A DNA stretch of 6,767 nucleotides. Origin: an uncultured Bordetella sp. GTDB taxonomy: Bacteria > Pseudomonadota > Gammaproteobacteria > Burkholderiales > Burkholderiaceae_B. The stretch lies in contig CALGFL010000086.1 of NCBI GenBank assembly GCA_937881145.1, forward strand, positions 1 to 6,767. Direction: 5' to 3'. The position numbers and the translations under genes were made by a program. Shown here piece by piece: positions 5,771-6,767 of this stretch (the first letter of the stretch is position 1; the number at the start of each line of letters is the position of its first letter). Under the pieces are notes generated by a model that did not search any database, was not told where the DNA came from, and saw only the letters and a list, made by a program, of their open reading frames with translations.

Positions 5771-6767
5771 CAGGCGGCTCCGAGAATGAGGCTGGCATTG
5801 TTACCGCCGACGGCGCCGGAATTGCTCATGGCGATGCGGCGCCTGCCCGGGGCATAGGCCTGCCCGGCGCCGCTGAAATCGAGCGCGGGCAGGGCCGGGT
5901 CGGCCTGGCCGTCCCAGACGTGCGGGGGCAGCGGGCGGTCGGCGTATTCGGGCGACAGGGTGATCCAGGCCAGGGCGGCTTCCAGCGCGCCCGCGGCGCC
6001 CAGGGCGTGGCCCGTCAGGGCCTTGGTCGAAGCGCAGGGCACGCCGCGGTCGCAGAAGAAGGCCTGCATCGCCAGGCTTTCCATGGCGTCGTTCAGCTCG
6101 GTGCCGGTGCCGTGCAGGTTGACCCAGCCGATGTCGGCCGCCTGCAGCCCGGCCTCGCTCAGCGCCGCCTGCATGGCCTGCCGAGCGCCCCGGCCGCCGG
6201 GTTCGGGCGAGGACATGTGCCAGGCGTCCGAGCTGGCGCCGCCGCCGAGCAGGGCCACGCCGCTGTCGTCGCGGGCTTCGCGCTCCATGAGAAAGAGCAC
6301 GGCGGCCTCGCCGATGGAAATGCCTTTGCGCGCCGCGGAGAAGGGGTTGCAGAGCGTATCGCTGATGGCGCCCAGCGAGGTGAAGCCGTGCAGGGTGAAG
6401 CGGCACAGGCTGTCGGCGCCGCCGCAGACCACGGCGTCGCAAAAACCCATGCGCAGCAGGGCGCGCGCGGTCACGAGCGCGCGCGCGCTGGAGGTGCAGG
6501 CGGTGGAGATGGTCTGTGCCGGTCCGGTGCTGCCCAGCCATTGGGCCAGAAAGACCGCGGGCGCCGACAACGCCTGGCGGCGATAGTCGTAGCTCTCGGG
6601 CCAATGGCCCGTGTCGCGCAACGTGGCGAAGGCGGGCGCGTTGTCGTTGATGCTTGACGTGCTGGTGCCCAGCACGATGCCCACCCGATGCGCGCCGTAG
6701 CGCGCCCCCGCCTGGCCCAGCGCCGGCTCGATCTGCCCGGCGGCGTCAAGCAGCAGCTGGCTGTTGT
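5770..6767 (-). CDS. apeO: Beta-ketoacyl-ACP synthase, ApeO-like, N-terminus beyond window
   Basis: The frame enters from the right edge (first visible residues NSQLLLDAAGQIEPAL) and ends at TGA 5772-5770, giving about 331 residues of a normally 390-410-aa ketosynthase; the missing part is the N-terminal first strand region. GTG 6684 is internal, not the start, because the upstream residues (ARYGAHRVGIVLGTST) are typical ketosynthase sequence. The catalytic set is intact: Cys in STACTSSARA (codon 6498-6496), His in NLHGTGTELND (6114-6112), Lys in STKAL (6024-6022) and His in LTGHALGA (6009-6007). The C-terminal gate is unusual: SNSGAVGGNN replaces the common SNSFGFGGNN, so both gating phenylalanines are lost. 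Upstream of the dehydratase, it fits ApeO, the catalytic ketosynthase that pairs with the chain-length-factor-like ApeC in studied systems. The family is certain; the ApeO role is inferred from gene order. Confidence 0.9.
   Translation of the reverse strand, partial: NSQLLLDAAGQIEPALGQAGARYGAHRVGIVLGTSTSSINDNAPAFATLRDTGHWPESYDYRRQALSAPAVFLAQWLGSTGPAQTISTACTSSARALVTARALLRMGFCDAVVCGGADSLCRFTLHGFTSLGAISDTLCNPFSAARKGISIGEAAVLFLMEREARDDSGVALLGGGASSDAWHMSSPEPGGRGARQAMQAALSEAGLQAADIGWVNLHGTGTELNDAMESLAMQAFFCDRGVPCASTKALTGHALGAAGALEAALAWITLSPEYADRPLPPHVWDGQADPALPALDFSGAGQAYAPGRRRIAMSNSGAVGGNNASLILGAA

Noticed and set aside
5755..6657. A 300-codon open frame on the plus strand opposite the ApeO-like ketosynthase
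   Set aside because: Antisense shadow with a Gly/Ala/Arg-rich product and no recognisable motif.
1..6767. tRNA, rRNA, CRISPR array, insertion sequence or phage attachment site
   Set aside because: I saw no repeat-spacer array, transposase motif, terminal inverted repeats or tRNA-like cloverleaf; the repeats present are explained by the TPR-transferase modules.

Overview
The window is GC-rich and coding-dense, and every gene I can support lies on the minus strand, so transcription runs from high to low coordinates. Base composition, gene families and gene order point to a betaproteobacterium of the Burkholderiales, most likely Alcaligenaceae (Bordetella/Achromobacter-like). That assignment is inference from style and family content, not from a marker gene.

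Right half (3331-6767): four tightly coupled type II fatty-acid/polyketide genes in the order ketosynthase, hot-dog dehydratase, ketoreductase, ketosynthase. Start and stop codons overlap at each junction (TGATG, ATGA, TGATG). This is the apeO-apeP-apeQ-apeR order at the 3' end of aryl polyene (APE) pigment clusters. Together they supply ketosynthases for chain extension, an NADPH-type ketoreductase and a dehydratase, which would build a conjugated polyene on an acyl carrier protein. The carrier proteins, ApeC chain-length-factor partner, second dehydratase, starter ligase and exporter would lie to the right, outside the window; apeO itself is cut by the right edge.

Middle (2858-3316): a complete GatB/YqeY-family gene, 14 bases after the last ketosynthase and with its own good ribosome binding site. 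Spacing suggests it is read from the same transcript, although its function is not obviously linked to pigment synthesis.

Left half (1-2762): a 95-base gap without a convincing promoter or terminator, then one very long open frame that runs off the left edge (920 codons seen). It encodes six TPR units plus a GT9/heptosyltransferase-like domain, followed by a second copy of the same TPR + transferase module. The two copies are in tandem (period 1614 nt, with one 2-codon indel) and keep patches of near-identical DNA. A perfect 13-bp inverted repeat sits at the 5' end of this gene, just where the first module begins. The double-module glycosyltransferase, the hairpin at its start, and the altered C-terminal gating motif of the ApeO-like ketosynthase are the parts most worth a second look.
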